DNA of 64,000 nt from Rivularia sp. PCC 7116 (lineage in GTDB: Bacteria > Cyanobacteriota > Cyanobacteriia > Cyanobacteriales > Nostocaceae): assembly GCF_000316665.1 (NCBI RefSeq), contig NC_019678.1:5704001-5768000 (forward strand). The letters run 5' to 3'. Both the position numbers and the translations under genes were made by a program. Numbering within the stretch: position 1 is the first letter of the stretch; each line of letters begins with the position of its first letter. Shown piece after piece: positions 62,895 through 64,000 of this stretch. The notes below the pieces were generated by a model, which made no database searches, was not told where the DNA came from, and saw only the letters and a list, made by a program, of their open reading frames with translations.

Positions 62895-64000
62895 TTATTT
62901 CCCATACTTCCTCAACTGACGCTGAACTTGCTTTACTGCTGTATGGGCGTTCACCAAACCGCTACCGAAGAAGTATTGCTCAATTGAAACTCCATCAGGA
63001 ACTTTTCCAGAAAGTACTAGATATTTGTAAATCTCTTTTTCTCTATTAGAAAGAGAAAGTGCGTCGTAAGAAGCTGTGTGTTTGAGAATCGAAATGATAT
63101 CTTTGCGACTTAAACGGCGCTGTGGATCTTCTCCTTTCATCAAAGCTATGATTCCGGCGACAACTGGAGAAGAAAAAGAAGTTCCCTCAACTCGCACATA
63201 TTTGCCTCTCTTATCGAATGATGAACCCCAAGGAGATTTAGGTTGAATGAGAATACCTCGCCAAAAATTATCTGTTCCCGTGCCTCCAGTAGTGAGAATT
63301 GCACCGCGTAAGCCAATTTTTGCTCTCGTATCTCCACCGGGAGCAACCACTGTCAAACCATTTCCAAAGTTGCTGTAAGGTGCGCGATATCCATTGATAT
63401 TAGTCGCACCAACTGCAATTACTCCTTTTACCGCAGCCGGAAAACTAACTTCTAAATCTGTTTCGTTTCCAGCCGCAGCCACAAAAACGATATTAGAGTT
63501 TTTATTCTGGGCGCGGATAATTGAATTTTTGACTTCTGCTGTTGGTAAAAAACCACCAAAACTCATGTTTATCACATCTGCACCCCTTGCTACAGCGTAG
63601 TCAATGCCTTCCACAACGTCGTACATTTCTATTGATTGTTCAAAACCATATAGAGGGTGGAACAAAGTTTTACCAATAGTTACTGGCAATATGCTTGCTT
63701 GAGGAGCAACACCGGATAGCCCATTTATTTCTGGGGAATTTGCTGCAATTACACCAGCAACAAAAGTACCGTGAAATAAACCCGTAACTTCGTAGCGTAA
63801 ATAATCCCTGAGAATTTTTACAATATCTTTCCGACTCAAACCTATTTGTGGCTTATATCGTAAAAGCTTTCTTATTAAAGGGATGCCACCATACTTTTCT
63901 AATAAGCTATCGTCACTTAATCGATAGGAATCTTGGAAGATAGAGCCGAATGTAGAGAATTCTTTTTGGCTCATCTTAGTATCGGCATCATCGTCGGCGA
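62895..64000 (-). CDS. Subtilisin-like (S8) serine protease, 5' end outside window
   Basis: The frame is open from the window edge to 62895. It shows the His motif GLFHGTFVAGVIAAN, the oxyanion region FVAAAGNETDLEVSFPAAV, the Ser motif GTSFSSPVVAGIIALM and a C-terminal YFFGSGLVNAHTAV; the catalytic Asp motif must lie beyond 64000. The first visible residues (ADDDADTK) are upstream of the ATG at 63974, and that ATG is therefore not the true start. An insertion between Asp and His regions (PLIRKLLRYKPQIG, SRKDIVKILRDYLR) is longer than in simple subtilases. Likely exported; the substrate is unknown. Confidence 0.87.
   Translation of the reverse strand, partial: ADDDADTKMSQKEFSTFGSIFQDSYRLSDDSLLEKYGGIPLIRKLLRYKPQIGLSRKDIVKILRDYLRYEVTGLFHGTFVAGVIAANSPEINGLSGVAPQASILPVTIGKTLFHPLYGFEQSIEMYDVVEGIDYAVARGADVINMSFGGFLPTAEVKNSIIRAQNKNSNIVFVAAAGNETDLEVSFPAAVKGVIAVGATNINGYRAPYSNFGNGLTVVAPGGDTRAKIGLRGAILTTGGTGTDNFWRGILIQPKSPWGSSFDKRGKYVRVEGTSFSSPVVAGIIALMKGEDPQRRLSRKDIISILKHTASYDALSLSNREKEIYKYLVLSGKVPDGVSIEQYFFGSGLVNAHTAVKQVQRQLRKYGK

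Noticed and set aside
1-64000. tRNA or rRNA genes
   Set aside because: No cloverleaf with a GGTTCGAATCC-type T arm and no rRNA signature was found by eye.

Overview
The window is chromosomal DNA of a cyanobacterium, most likely a filamentous, heterocyst-forming (Nostocales-type) one. This rests on the many HIP1 palindromes (GCGATCGC), heptameric short tandem repeats (STRR type) in several intergenic regions, AT-rich long gaps full of dispersed hairpin repeats, and typical cyanobacterial families: an ECF factor of SigG type, a ComFB/CdgR-like protein, DUF2555, Lin0512, the ClpS-DUF2103 pair, an EGY-like site-2 protease, Yfr2-like small RNAs and DUF1400 hydrolases. No rRNA, tRNA, CRISPR array, prophage or intact IS was found.

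Layout. 1-7.8 kb: leftward block of sensor kinases: an intact GAF/PAS hybrid kinase, a second kinase that lost its ATP-binding half, and a headless PAS-kinase-receiver remnant fused to it out of frame, followed by a partial SnoaL-like gene. 8.3-12.3 kb: moaE, a small membrane protein, clpS-DUF2103, an exported FAD oxidoreductase. 12.3-13.7 kb: AT-rich non-coding. 13.7-19.2 kb: cell-envelope and signalling genes (M23 peptidase, ComFB/CdgR-like, L,D-transpeptidase, sigG-type factor with its anti-sigma gene, gamma-glutamylcyclotransferase-like). 19.4-23.5 kb: leuS and a UTP-glucose-1-phosphate uridylyltransferase-like gene. 23.8-28.0 kb: leftward cassette of two M50 proteases, a small membrane protein, a Tat-exported S66 L,D-carboxypeptidase and a DapF homologue lacking both catalytic cysteines; the M50 plus membrane-protein unit was tandemly duplicated and one membrane-protein copy has decayed. 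28.7-35.1 kb: small conserved genes, two Yfr2-like sRNA genes, purH, an esterase, DUF2555 and coaBC.

35.8-44.9 kb: a Ser/Thr kinase-FGE/C-type-lectin fusion, a TPR protein, an EGY-like M50 protease, then an exported prephenate-dehydratase-like protein convergent with an exported AroQ-gamma chorismate mutase, and a GHL10-type glycoside hydrolase. 45-47.4 kb: a truncated NTPase-leader ORF, large imperfect hairpins and a 283-bp MITE with perfect 18-bp ends. 47.4-52.5 kb: a membrane protein, ddl, a TnpB remnant, an SSS transporter and a HicB-like/VapC toxin-antitoxin pair. 53.3-57.7 kb: miaB, an Imm17-like membrane protein, an Rnl2-type RNA ligase and a carotenoid oxygenase carrying an in-frame repeat insertion. 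58.3-62.7 kb: a DUF1400 hydrolase and a five-gene ArsR-AHSA1-GST-cupin-SnoaL run. The window ends inside a subtilisin-like protease.

The most notable candidate system is the exported chorismate mutase plus exported prephenate-dehydratase-like pair, suggesting an extracytoplasmic aromatic branch or a sensor derived from it. Next are the cysteine-less DapF/S66/M50 cassette and the tandem Yfr2-like sRNA genes. No search could be run; all family names come from reading the translated sequences.
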